From Enterococcus silesiacus (GTDB lineage Bacteria; Bacillota; Bacilli; Lactobacillales; Enterococcaceae): 64,000 nucleotides of DNA. Positions 34,321-42,689 of this stretch are shown here, one piece after another; the stretch's first letter is position 1; the number at the start of each line of letters is the position of its first letter. Made by a program: the position numbers and the translations under genes. The stretch spans positions 744,001 through 808,000 of the forward strand of contig CP013614.1 of NCBI GenBank assembly GCA_001465115.1, written 5' to 3'. Under the pieces are notes generated by a model. That model saw only the letters and a list, made by a program, of their open reading frames with translations, ran no database searches and was not told the origin of the DNA.

Positions 34321-35304
34321 ATGAACTATGTAAAATTTGGCAATACAGGAATGGAAGTTTCAAGAATTTGTTTAGGAGCAATGGGGTTTGGTGATCCGAA
34401 TAGTGGCTTTCACGAGTGGGTTCTAGAAGAGGAAGAAAGTAAAAAAGTCATCAAAAAAGCGTTAGATTTAGGGATTAATTTCTTTGATACAGCCAATGTC
34501 TATTCATATGGTGCTAGTGAACGAATTCTTGGGAAAGCACTGAATGAATATGCGAATCGTGATGAAATTGTAGTGGCAACCAAATTATTTACTACCATGA
34601 AAAAAGATGTTCCCAACAGTGGAGGTCTTTCAAGAAAAGAAATCTTCCATCAAATTGATGCGAGTTTAGAACGTTTAGGCATGGATTATGTTGATTTATA
34701 TATTATTCACCGCTGGGATTACAACACCCCAATTGAAGAAACCATGGAAGCTTTACATGATGTCGTGAAATCTGGGAAAGCCCGTTATATTGGTGCTTCA
34801 GCGATGTTTGCGTGGCAGTTTGCTAAAGCACAAGCAGTAGCTGAAAAAAATGGTTGGACAAAATTTGTGTCGATGCAAGATCATTTGAATTTGCTATATC
34901 GTGAAGAAGAAAGAGAAATGTTACCGTTATGTGAAGATCAAAAAATTGCAGTGACACCTTATAGTCCATTAGCTTCAGGTCGCTTAACTCGTGATTGGAG
35001 CGCGCAAACTAAACGTTTTGAAACGGACAAAACAGCGATGTCAAAATATGATAAAACGGCTGAACAAGATCGTATCATCGTTGAAAGAGTTGCAGAAATT
35101 GCTGAAAAACGTGGGGTGGAACGTGTACAAGTTGCATTAGCGTGGTTGCTTCAAAAAGAGCCAGTTGTGGCAGCGATTATTGGGGCAACAAAAGAAAGTC
35201 ATTTGACGAATGCGATTCCTGCTTTAGATTTAATTTTGACTGAAGAAGAAGTGCAGTTTTTAGAAGAACCTTATGTTCCTCATGCTATTGTTGGTCATAA
35301 ATAA
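34321..35304 (+). CDS. Aldo/keto reductase
   Basis: 327 residues, NADPH-dependent TIM-barrel reductase. Visible: FGNTGMEVSRICLGAMGFG, the catalytic Asp/Tyr in FFDTANVYSYGASE, Lys in VVATKLF, His in YIIHRWDYNTP, and the cofactor-binding AAIIGATKESHLTNA near the end. The substrate is likely an aldehyde or quinone-derived carbonyl; the MerR promoter upstream supports a role against electrophiles. Ribosome site gaggagg. The NmrA-like gene follows after 33 bases. Confidence 0.92.
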   Translation: MNYVKFGNTGMEVSRICLGAMGFGDPNSGFHEWVLEEEESKKVIKKALDLGINFFDTANVYSYGASERILGKALNEYANRDEIVVATKLFTTMKKDVPNSGGLSRKEIFHQIDASLERLGMDYVDLYIIHRWDYNTPIEETMEALHDVVKSGKARYIGASAMFAWQFAKAQAVAEKNGWTKFVSMQDHLNLLYREEEREMLPLCEDQKIAVTPYSPLASGRLTRDWSAQTKRFETDKTAMSKYDKTAEQDRIIVERVAEIAEKRGVERVQVALAWLLQKEPVVAAIIGATKESHLTNAIPALDLILTEEEVQFLEEPYVPHAIVGHK

Positions 35305-35337
35305 GAGGTCAGTCAAAACGTGAAAGAAGGATTTAAT

Positions 35338-35976
35338 ATGAAAATGCTAATTTTAGGTGCAGCAGGGCAAATTTCAAAAATGGTTACAGAGTTGATTTTA
35401 ACAGAAACAGATCACGAGCTTGTTTTGTATGGTCGTAATCTTTCAAGTCGAATTTCCGTGAAAGATCCAACGAGAGAAGTCATCATTGAAGGTGATTTTA
35501 ATGATCAAGACAAATTAAAACAAGCCTTAATTGGAGTGGATATTGCGTATTTAAATGATATGAGCTCTCCAGATGCGACACAAGCAATCGTTGAAGCAAT
35601 GGAAGAATCTGGTGTAAATTACCTAATAGGAGCGAATGTTTTAGGTATTTACAATGAAGTTGCGGGGGCATTTGGTGAATGGAACACTAGTATGGTTGGC
35701 TCGACAGCTACACAGAAATATTTGAAAGCAGCCGAAGTAGTGGAACAGTCTTCGTTGGATTATGTTATTTTAAGATTAACTTGGTTATACAATCAAACAG
35801 GCAATGAAGATTACGTATTGACAGAAAAAGGAGAATCTTTTGTTGGTGCTCAAGTAACAAGAGAAGCTGTAGCTAGATTGATTACGACGATTATTCATGA
35901 TTCAGATAAATACGCTAAAACTAGCCTAGGTGTAAGCGAACCCGATACTGATTGGGCAAAACCCTCTTTTTATTAA
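35338..35976 (+). CDS. NAD(P)-binding (NmrA/SDR atypical) oxidoreductase-like protein
   Basis: 212 residues with a Rossmann start MLILGAAGQISKMVTELIL, the glycine pattern of the atypical SDR (NmrA/YwnB-like) group. Continues VIIEGDFNDQDKLKQALIGVDIAYLND and LDYVILRLTWLYNQ. No catalytic Tyr/Lys pair is evident, so it may be a redox sensor or a reductase. The ATG at 35338 has gaagga 7 bases upstream and fits the Rossmann start. Co-transcribed with the aldo/keto reductase and the second MerR gene (14 bases downstream). Confidence 0.85.
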   Translation: MKMLILGAAGQISKMVTELILTETDHELVLYGRNLSSRISVKDPTREVIIEGDFNDQDKLKQALIGVDIAYLNDMSSPDATQAIVEAMEESGVNYLIGANVLGIYNEVAGAFGEWNTSMVGSTATQKYLKAAEVVEQSSLDYVILRLTWLYNQTGNEDYVLTEKGESFVGAQVTREAVARLITTIIHDSDKYAKTSLGVSEPDTDWAKPSFY

Positions 35977-35990
35977 GGGAGGTTCAGTCT

Positions 35991-36329
35991 ATGAATAGTA
36001 AAGAAATTAGTAAGCAAACCAATACACCAATCAACACCATTCGTTACTTTGAACGAATTGGCTTGATTCCACAGGTAAAGAGAAATTGTGATGGGCTACG
36101 TGAGTTTAATGGAGAAGACGCTGATTGGATTTGTTTTATTAAGCAAATGAGAGAAGTCAATCTTTCCATCGAAGGATTGATTGAATATGTGGCTTTATCT
36201 GTTCAACCAGAAAAAACAGTCCAAGCTAGAACAGAGCTGCTGAGTGAACAAAAAATTGAATTGCAAGCACAAATCAACCGACTAGAAGCAGCAAAATATG
36301 AGCTTCAAAGACGAATAGTGGTAAAATAA
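35991..36329 (+). CDS. MerR-family transcriptional regulator, second copy
   Basis: 112 residues, clearly related to the MerR protein encoded at 33625: KQTNTPINTIRYFERIGLIPQVKRNCDGLREF against TIRYYERIGLIPPVKRNDNGIRNF. The dimerisation helix is shorter. I start at ATG 35991 with gggagg upstream; the frame extends into the previous gene. It ends the aldo/keto reductase operon. Which of the two paralogues acts on which MerR-type promoter cannot be told. Confidence 0.9.
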   Translation: MNSKEISKQTNTPINTIRYFERIGLIPQVKRNCDGLREFNGEDADWICFIKQMREVNLSIEGLIEYVALSVQPEKTVQARTELLSEQKIELQAQINRLEAAKYELQRRIVVK

Positions 36330-36365
36330 GTTTAAAAAGAATAAAAGCACAGTTATTCCATGTGA

Positions 36366-36557
36366 GAAGCGTATTTGGAAACCAAGCCCAATGTTGGTGG
36401 AATACCAATGTTCCAAGAATTGATCAACTTTGCAGCTGAAAATAAAGTATTGCTTAAAATTAAAATGATCGCGGTAGGTCATGTACCAGTTGCATATGAA
36501 CGTGAATCAAATAACGTTGTTAAATATCGTTTTGTGATTGAGATAGAGACTTTATAA
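36366..36557 (+). pseudogene. C-terminal gene fragment of unknown family
   Basis: An open frame without a proper start or ribosome site, reading EAYLETKPNVGGIPMF then QELINFAAENKVLLKIKMI and ending FVIEIETL. It looks like a natural protein C-terminus, probably left by a deletion after the MerR gene. I do not recognise the family. Confidence 0.4.
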
Positions 36558-36627
36558 AACGGTTCTTTTAGAAATTCGTTCTGTTTTATTGTAAAATAAG
36601 CATGTGAACTTAAAAAGGAGAACCATG

Positions 36628-37512
36628 ATGGAATTAAGAGAACTACGTTATTTTTGGACTGTTGCAGAAGAAAGGAATTTTTCTAAAGCAGCAAAAATTT
36701 TGCATATTACGCAACCAACTTTAAGTCGACAAATCAAAGAATTTGAAGAAAAATTAGGTACACCGCTTTTTATCCGAGAAAATAGGCAATTGACCTTAAC
36801 AGAAGAGGGATATTTTCTAAAAGAGCGTGCTGCTGAAATATTAACGTTAGCTGAACAAACAGAGCGTGAATTTGAAGAGCAAAGTAAAGGCTTTTTAAGC
36901 GGACATTTTTCAATCGGGTGTGTTGAAGCCGATAATTCAGATACGATGGCCATGATGTTGGAGGAATTGGTGAGCGACTATCCTCAAGTGACCTTTAATA
37001 TTGTTTCGGGAACTAGCGATGATATTAGTGATAAATTGGAAAAGGGAATTTTGGATTTAGCAATTTTATTAGAACCGATAGCTACAACAAATTTTGAAAA
37101 AATTATTTTACCAAGAGAAGAAAAATGGGGATTGTTAGTATCAAATGATTCTTTTCTTGCACAAAAAGCAACCATTCAGCCTGAAGATTTAGAAGGGATT
37201 CCACTATTAAGTTCAAATCGTTCAGAGGTCCAGCTAATGCTTGAAGGCTGGCTTGCGAAACCGTTAAATAATTTAAATGTGGTAGGTACGTTTAATTTGA
37301 TTTTCAATGTTTTTTCTTTAGTAGAAAATCGTGTTGGTTCGGCTTTAACGATTGAAGGAGCAACAACCAATGGCGAACATGGCGGATTGACATTTGTTCC
37401 ATTAGCCCCAGAAGTTAAAACAAATTGTGTCCTTGTTTGGAAGAAAAATCGACTGCAAACACCAGCTGTCAAGGAATTTATCCAACGATTTAACGATGCT
37501 TTCAAGGCATAG
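36628..37512 (+). CDS. LysR-family transcriptional regulator
   Basis: 294 residues. N-terminal helix-turn-helix: ELRELRYFWTVAEERNFSKA then AKILHITQPTLSRQIKEFEE, followed by a periplasmic-binding-like effector domain (about 90-290). Two adjacent ATGs (36625, 36628) follow aaaggag; the second gives the usual MELREL start. Its terminator separates it from the flavodoxin-cupin-CMD-MFS-RibD unit, which it may control (inference from position). Confidence 0.92.
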   Translation: MELRELRYFWTVAEERNFSKAAKILHITQPTLSRQIKEFEEKLGTPLFIRENRQLTLTEEGYFLKERAAEILTLAEQTEREFEEQSKGFLSGHFSIGCVEADNSDTMAMMLEELVSDYPQVTFNIVSGTSDDISDKLEKGILDLAILLEPIATTNFEKIILPREEKWGLLVSNDSFLAQKATIQPEDLEGIPLLSSNRSEVQLMLEGWLAKPLNNLNVVGTFNLIFNVFSLVENRVGSALTIEGATTNGEHGGLTFVPLAPEVKTNCVLVWKKNRLQTPAVKEFIQRFNDAFKA

Positions 37513-37546
37513 CAACTGGATGGTTTAGGCATTAGACGTTTAGAGA

Positions 37547-37594
37547 AACAGGTTGTATCATTTACTTGTAAGTAGGTGGTGCAGCCTGTTTTTG
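37547..37594 (+). terminator. LysR gene terminator
   Basis: AACAGGTTGT (37547-37556) pairs, with wobbles, with GCAGCCTGTT (37581-37590); T run follows. Confidence 0.6.
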
Positions 37595-37623
37595 CATAAG
37601 TAAAGGATAAAGAAGGTGATCAA

Positions 37624-38157
37624 ATGACGGCTATCGTATATTTTTCTCGACCTTTTGAAAATTTGATTGGTGGAAAGAAGGAATATTTGTCTGTTGGAAA
37701 TACAAAAGTTGTGGCACAAAAAATTGCCGAGATACTCGATGTTGATGCTTTTGCGCTCATTCCAGAAATAACCTATCCAAAAGCGTATCAAGCAGTGGTG
37801 ACTCAAGCGGAACAGGAAAAAATGATAAACGAGCGACCTAAATATCAACCACTTTTGTTTAACTTAGCAAAACATCAAACGGTTTATCTAGGCTATCCAA
37901 ATTGGTGGGGCACGTTTCCAATGATCGTTGCAACTTTTTTAGAGGAAAATGATTTATCAGGAAAAAATATTTATCCTTTTTGCACACATGAAGGCAGTGG
38001 AATGGGCAATAGCATCAACGATCTACAGGAATTATGCCCTGATGCAACGATTCATATCGGGTTACCCATACGTGGGTCCAGAGTTGAAAAAGCAGATATC
38101 GCAATCAAAAATTGGTTACAACATGACCAATCAAAAATAAATCAATTGGAGGAATAA
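37624..38157 (+). CDS. Flavodoxin
   Basis: 177 residues, long-chain flavodoxin-like. FMN-binding parts visible: the phosphate loop is atypical (YFSRPFENLIGGKKEYLSVGNTKVVAQKIA), followed by LGYPNWWGTFPM around the isoalloxazine ring and CTHEGSGMGNS. It probably transfers electrons to, or reduces, small electrophiles. It heads a tight unit with cupin (3-base gap), CMD protein, MFS transporter and RibD-like reductase. Ribosome site gaagg. Confidence 0.88.
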   Translation: MTAIVYFSRPFENLIGGKKEYLSVGNTKVVAQKIAEILDVDAFALIPEITYPKAYQAVVTQAEQEKMINERPKYQPLLFNLAKHQTVYLGYPNWWGTFPMIVATFLEENDLSGKNIYPFCTHEGSGMGNSINDLQELCPDATIHIGLPIRGSRVEKADIAIKNWLQHDQSKINQLEE

Positions 38158-38160
38158 AAA

Positions 38161-38568
38161 ATGGCAAAATTTGAAGAAGTAAAGAATGGTGTGATTTTTC
38201 CTGTGGGAGAAAAAAATGAGGCCTATGCGCAATATTTTATCGGTCAAAGCTATTTAAACAATTTAATTGCAGATCCCAAGGTCAATGTAGGTGTAGGAAA
38301 TGTCACCTTTGAACCTGGTTGCCGTAATAATTGGCATATTCATCATGATGGGTTTCAACTGTTATTAGTCACTGGCGGTGAAGGCTGGTATCAAGAAGAG
38401 GGTAAGGCTGCGCAATTTTTAACTGCTGGAGCTGTGATTGTTACTCATGATGGTGTGAAACATTGGCATGGTGCGGCAAAAGATAGTTGGTTTGAACATT
38501 TAGCAATTACAGCTGGTACGCCAGAATGGTTAGAACCTGTTTCAGATGAATTATACAATCAATTATAA
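38161..38568 (+). CDS. Cupin-domain protein
   Basis: 135 residues, single-domain cupin. The metal-binding motif is visible in NNWHIHHDGFQLLLVTGGEGW (two His, then Glu absent/Gln in the usual Glu position) and a second motif HDGVKHWHGAAKD. Small cupins of this type accompany CMD proteins in detoxification clusters; the reaction is unknown. Three bases separate it from the flavodoxin gene, and the ribosome site (ggagg) lies inside that gene's end. Confidence 0.88.
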   Translation: MAKFEEVKNGVIFPVGEKNEAYAQYFIGQSYLNNLIADPKVNVGVGNVTFEPGCRNNWHIHHDGFQLLLVTGGEGWYQEEGKAAQFLTAGAVIVTHDGVKHWHGAAKDSWFEHLAITAGTPEWLEPVSDELYNQL

Positions 38569-38597
38569 AAATGAATAAAAGATGGGAGTCCTACCTA

Positions 38598-38912
38598 ATG
38601 AAAAAACAAACAGCAGGCAGAGATCAATTAGGTGCATTTGCACCAAAATTTGCAGAATTAAATGATGATGTATTATTTGGTGAAGTTTGGTCGCGAGAAG
38701 AACAACTTTCACCACGTGACCGTAGCTTGATTACTTGTTCAAGCTTATTAACACAAGGCGTACCACAATTAGAAGCGCATATGAACATCGCCAAACAAAA
38801 TGGGTTGACAAAAGAGGAAATGGTGGAATTGATCACTCATTTAGCTTTTTATACAGGATGGCCAAAAGCTTGGTCAGCATTTGCTCTAGCAAAAGAAATC
38901 TTTGGCGAATAA
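38598..38912 (+). CDS. Carboxymuconolactone decarboxylase (CMD) family protein
   Basis: 104 residues. CMD family core: LSPRDRSLITCSSLLTQGVP, MNIAKQNGLTKEEMVELITHLAFYTGWPKAW. Only one Cys is present near the first helix, so it lacks the CxxC of AhpD-type peroxidase reductases. I prefer the ATG at 38598 (gggag upstream) to the one at 38571. Neighbour to cupin and flavodoxin genes; often found together in Firmicutes. Its paralogue at 34174 is decayed. Confidence 0.88.
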   Translation: MKKQTAGRDQLGAFAPKFAELNDDVLFGEVWSREEQLSPRDRSLITCSSLLTQGVPQLEAHMNIAKQNGLTKEEMVELITHLAFYTGWPKAWSAFALAKEIFGE

Positions 38913-38955
38913 AAAATATGGACTATCTTTTGCGTATCTTAAAGGAGACAACTCA

Positions 38956-40116
38956 GTGAATAAACTAACCAAACTTTCGTTATTATCTGTGTCATTACTT
39001 GTGGTATCAGGTGGCGCAATTGCTGCAAATATTCCTGCGATTATGGCAACTTATCCGACTATTAATCCTATTTTAGTAGAATTAATTACCACAATTCCTT
39101 CTTTGTTTATAATCTTAACCGTGCCATTTAGCCATACCTTCGCTAGAAAATTTGGTTACAAGCTATCTGTACAGCTTGGTATTGGTATTGTATTAGGCGC
39201 AGGGATTATACCAGTGTTTGCGCACTCTTTTTGGCTTTTATTTTTCAGCAGAATATTATTTGGTATTGGCATTGGACTATTTAACCCACTACTCTTTTCT
39301 CTAGCCGGAAAAATGTATCAAGGAAAAGAACTTTCATCTATGATTGGCTTTCAAAGTGCATTCGAAGGAATTGGCGGTATGATCATTACGTTTACCGTAG
39401 GTCAACTGCTGATAATGAATTGGCGTAGTTCATTTTTAGCTTATTTATTTGCTTTACCGATTTTTCTTTTATTTACATGGTTTGTCCCAGATGTTTCACT
39501 TGAGACCGAGGAGAATCAGAGCAAAACAAAGAATCAGGCAATCAATCCTTCAACGTATGGCTATATTGCTTTATTGATACTAGTTGTCACTATTTATATG
39601 TCAGTGACAGTGAAAATCACCTCCTTATTGCTTGAAGAAGGTTTTGGAAATGCAACAGATGGCAGTAATTTGGTTGCCTTGGTAGGTTTAGGTGCTATGA
39701 CTGCTGGTGCATTATTTGGGTCAATCGTTACAATAACAAAAAAATGGACATTACCACTATCCTTTTTTGTCTTAAGTTTATCAATGTTTATGATTGCCTT
39801 TTCTCGAAATTTAGTGTCAATTTCAATTGCTGTAGTATTGTGCGGTTTTTCTTTCCGCACCTTTATCCCATATTTGTTTAATGAGGTGAATCAAGATAGC
39901 AATGGCAATTCAGAAAAGAGTACATCTTTGTTATTGATAGGTTTCAATATTGGCGCAGCTTTTGCCCCAATTTCGATTTCACTATTAGGAAATATCCTTC
40001 CTTCTAAAGAAAATACGGACCTATTTATGGCAGAAGGTATGATCATGATGCTCTTGGCTTTTTGTACTGTAATCAGCACCATAACGAAAAAACAAAAAAT
40101 CAATGGGGGAAAGTAA
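38956..40116 (+). CDS. MFS transporter
   Basis: 386 residues with about twelve hydrophobic helices. The MFS loop 2-3 region is visible as HTFARKFGYKLSVQLG and RILFGIGIGLFNPLL. The start is GTG 38956 with aaggaga 8 bases upstream; an open extension has no ribosome site. It is probably a drug/metabolite exporter serving the detoxification cluster. The next gene follows after 2 bases, so translation is coupled. Confidence 0.9.
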   Translation: MNKLTKLSLLSVSLLVVSGGAIAANIPAIMATYPTINPILVELITTIPSLFIILTVPFSHTFARKFGYKLSVQLGIGIVLGAGIIPVFAHSFWLLFFSRILFGIGIGLFNPLLFSLAGKMYQGKELSSMIGFQSAFEGIGGMIITFTVGQLLIMNWRSSFLAYLFALPIFLLFTWFVPDVSLETEENQSKTKNQAINPSTYGYIALLILVVTIYMSVTVKITSLLLEEGFGNATDGSNLVALVGLGAMTAGALFGSIVTITKKWTLPLSFFVLSLSMFMIAFSRNLVSISIAVVLCGFSFRTFIPYLFNEVNQDSNGNSEKSTSLLLIGFNIGAAFAPISISLLGNILPSKENTDLFMAEGMIMMLLAFCTVISTITKKQKINGGK

Positions 40117-40118
40117 CA

Positions 40119-40841
40119 ATGATGAAAAGACCAAAAATTATTTGCCATATGCTAACTTCTATCAATGGCAAAATTAGTGGTGATTATATGAGTTCAAAAT
40201 ATGCCATTGTTGGTGGCAAAGCCTATGAAACAACCAATGACAGCTACCTTAGCCAAGCGTGGTTATGTGGAAGAGTTACGATGGAAAAGAATTTTACTCA
40301 TTTCCATAAACCTAAGTTGAAAGAAATAGAAACACCTTATCCTAGAACGGATTATGTTGCACAAGCAAACGCTCAAATGTATATTGTTTCAGCTGATCCT
40401 GCTGGTAAAGTTGGCTGGATTGAAAACAACGTTCAATACGAAAATCGTCCCGAAGCCCACGTTATTGAAATTTTAACGGATAAAGCTAGTGATGAGTATG
40501 TCGCTTACCTTCGAGAGCGACAAATCTCTTATATTTTTGCTGGACAAGAATTGATTGATTGTACCCTCGCTTCAGAAAAATTATTGAATTTATTTGGGAT
40601 CAAAACATTAATGGTATCAGGTGGTGGTTATATCAATTGGTCATTTTTACAAGAGGGATTGATTGATGAAGTGAGTATTGTGATGACACCAGTAACTGAT
40701 GGACGAACAGATACCAATACAATTTTTGAAAGAGCAGATAACCTGCCCGAAATAGCACCAGTTGGGTTTAAATTAAAATCAGTCGATATCATCGAAGAAG
40801 ATACCTTGTGGTTGAGATATAGCGTGAATAATAAAGACTAA
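40119..40841 (+). CDS. RibD C-terminal/dihydrofolate-reductase-like NADPH reductase
   Basis: 240 residues with the RibD_C fold: PKIICHMLTSINGKISGDYM at the start, LMVSGGGYINWSFLQEGLIDEVSIVMTP in the second half. Stand-alone members are NADPH-dependent reductases of unknown substrate. Two adjacent ATGs at 40119 and 40122; gggggaaa lies upstream. Last gene of the flavodoxin unit; no terminator is visible after it. Confidence 0.87.
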   Translation: MMKRPKIICHMLTSINGKISGDYMSSKYAIVGGKAYETTNDSYLSQAWLCGRVTMEKNFTHFHKPKLKEIETPYPRTDYVAQANAQMYIVSADPAGKVGWIENNVQYENRPEAHVIEILTDKASDEYVAYLRERQISYIFAGQELIDCTLASEKLLNLFGIKTLMVSGGGYINWSFLQEGLIDEVSIVMTPVTDGRTDTNTIFERADNLPEIAPVGFKLKSVDIIEEDTLWLRYSVNNKD

Positions 40842-40860
40842 ATTGAATTTAGAAATAATA

Positions 40861-40950
40861 ACATAAAAGATAACGATGTAGTCGTTACAGGTACCTCATC
40901 TGGAATTTGGAAATGGATGTACTACTATTTCACATGCCAAGTTGACAAAA
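40861..40950 (+). pseudogene. SDR remnant (N-terminal piece)
   Basis: Reads IKDNDVVVTGTSSGIWKWM and then loses the pattern before a TAG. VVVTGTSSGI is the SDR nucleotide-binding start. Only about 30 codons remain. The stretch from here to 41163 holds nothing else recognisable. Confidence 0.5.
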
Positions 40951-41163
40951 AATAGGCAGATCTGATTTGTACTGGGAGTCAATTTTTTTTACTGAGTGTA
41001 TACTTAAAAAAAGTAATAATACATATCATTTTTTTATTTTCAAATCTAGCATTGATTCCAACTAAAGCTTAGAAAAAAATAAGACTATAGTAGGAAGAAA
41101 ATGAAACGATTGTTATTTATAATAATTAAGTAAACAAAAATAACGAAAGTTGAGGATTAGAAA

Positions 41164-42006
41164 ATGAAAAAAAAATTGTTGATTGGGGCAGGCGCGATTA
41201 TTGTTTTAGGAGTGGGTTTTTTTATCTATCAAAATTCGCAGCCGAAAGAAACAGAGACTGCTAAAAGTGTCAATTTATACGAGGTAGAAAAACAAACGCC
41301 TCTCCATTTAAAAGGACAAGTACAAGCGAAATTGACCCAGTCCGTATTGTTAAGTACGGATAAAGGTCCAGTAAAAACGATTCATTATAATTTAGGGGAT
41401 CATGTTGTAAAAGATGCCGTATTAGTAACGTATGAGTGGGGCGAAAAAATCAAAGCAGAAAGAGATAGCATTATTGCGACTTTGAATCCAGATGCAAAAA
41501 ACGATCCTTCAAAACCCTTGATGGTGCTGAAAAGTATCGAAAATGAAATTAGAGGAACGGTCACAGAATACGATAAAGAAAAATTAAGTAAAGACATGGA
41601 TGTTACAATTGATTATGTCAATCAAAATAAATCAGTGCCTGGAAAAATAACTGAAATTGCCGAAATCAATACAGTTCCAGAAGCTAATTCAGCATCAGCT
41701 AGTACAAGTTCAACTAGTATTGTCAATTATGATTTTACTGCTCAGCCAAATGAAAATATTCCGTTGGGCTATAGTGTAGAAATTCTGATTCCTAGAAATG
41801 AAATTCATTTACCAACGAAAAGTGTGCAGGAAAAGGATGGGAAATTTTATGCATACTTAGTTAAAGATAACAAGGCAGAACAAAAAGAAGTAACCGTCAA
41901 AGAAGCGGAAGGCTTTTATATCTTAGAAAGCGGTGTAGATGAAGGAATAAAAATAATCAAGAATGTGAAAGGAATCACTAAAGGAACGGAAGTGGCAGTA
42001 CAATGA
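41164..42006 (+). CDS. ABC-efflux membrane fusion/adaptor protein (MacA/YknX-like)
   Basis: 280 residues. One N-terminal membrane helix (about 5-22), then a periplasmic-adaptor-type beta domain: LKGQVQAKLTQSVLLSTDKGPVKTI, HYNLGDHVVKDAVLVTYE (half lipoyl), and C-terminal barrel sheets. Shorter than Gram-negative MacA, as in Firmicutes. Its stop overlaps the ATPase start by four bases. With the next two genes it forms a three-part exporter, probably for peptides or antimicrobial compounds. Confidence 0.87.
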   Translation: MKKKLLIGAGAIIVLGVGFFIYQNSQPKETETAKSVNLYEVEKQTPLHLKGQVQAKLTQSVLLSTDKGPVKTIHYNLGDHVVKDAVLVTYEWGEKIKAERDSIIATLNPDAKNDPSKPLMVLKSIENEIRGTVTEYDKEKLSKDMDVTIDYVNQNKSVPGKITEIAEINTVPEANSASASTSSTSIVNYDFTAQPNENIPLGYSVEILIPRNEIHLPTKSVQEKDGKFYAYLVKDNKAEQKEVTVKEAEGFYILESGVDEGIKIIKNVKGITKGTEVAVQ

Positions 42007-42689
42007 TCAAATTAGAACATGTTAATAAGTATTATTCATTGGATCAAGAAAAAATTCATGTTCTAAAAGATATCAATTTGAACATACAAGAACATGAATT
42101 TGTTGCTATTATGGGACCATCAGGCTCAGGGAAATCTACCTTAATGAACACAATCAGCTTTTTGGACGGTAATTTTGAAGGCAGTTACTTGTTTAAAAAT
42201 GAAGATGCGTATCATTATAATGACAATAAATTATCGCGAATCCGTAATCAATCGGTAGGATTTGTTTTTCAATCGTTTCAACTAATTGAGAACAATACAG
42301 TATTTGAAAATGTAGCATTGCCTTTATTATACGGAGGAATGAAGTATCGAAATACTAAAGAGTTGGTAATGAATGCTTTAGAAAAAGTTGGAATTCCCGA
42401 TAAATACAATAAACTACCAAAACAATTGTCTGGAGGGCAACAACAAAGAGTCGCAATTGCTCGAGCGCTTGTCGGTAATCCCAGTTTCATTATAGCCGAT
42501 GAACCAACTGGAGCGCTTGACACACATACATCAGCAGATATTATGGAATTATTTCAACAATTAAATGACAAAGAAAAAGTAACGATTTTGATGGTAACTC
42601 ACGATAGTGAAGCTGCTCAATATTGTAAACGAGTCATTACTGTTCGAGATGGGGAGATCATTGAAGGAGGCGCTGATTATGCGGTTTAG
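42003..42689 (+). CDS. ABC transporter ATP-binding protein (MacB/YknY-like)
   Basis: 228 residues. Walker A GPSGSGKST, Q-loop FVFQSFQLIENNT, signature LSGGQQQRVAIARAL, Walker B FIIADEPTGALD and the switch His in VTHDSEAA are all intact. The LolD/MacB type. Starts within the adaptor stop codon (ATGA) and overlaps the permease gene by 11 bases; the three proteins are translated together. Confidence 0.95.
   Translation: MIKLEHVNKYYSLDQEKIHVLKDINLNIQEHEFVAIMGPSGSGKSTLMNTISFLDGNFEGSYLFKNEDAYHYNDNKLSRIRNQSVGFVFQSFQLIENNTVFENVALPLLYGGMKYRNTKELVMNALEKVGIPDKYNKLPKQLSGGQQQRVAIARALVGNPSFIIADEPTGALDTHTSADIMELFQQLNDKEKVTILMVTHDSEAAQYCKRVITVRDGEIIEGGADYAV

Noticed and set aside
36552..36590. ATAAAACGG/CTGTTTTAT hairpin before the LysR gene as a terminator
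   Set aside because: There is no T-run after the stem; it could equally be a weak operator, so not called.
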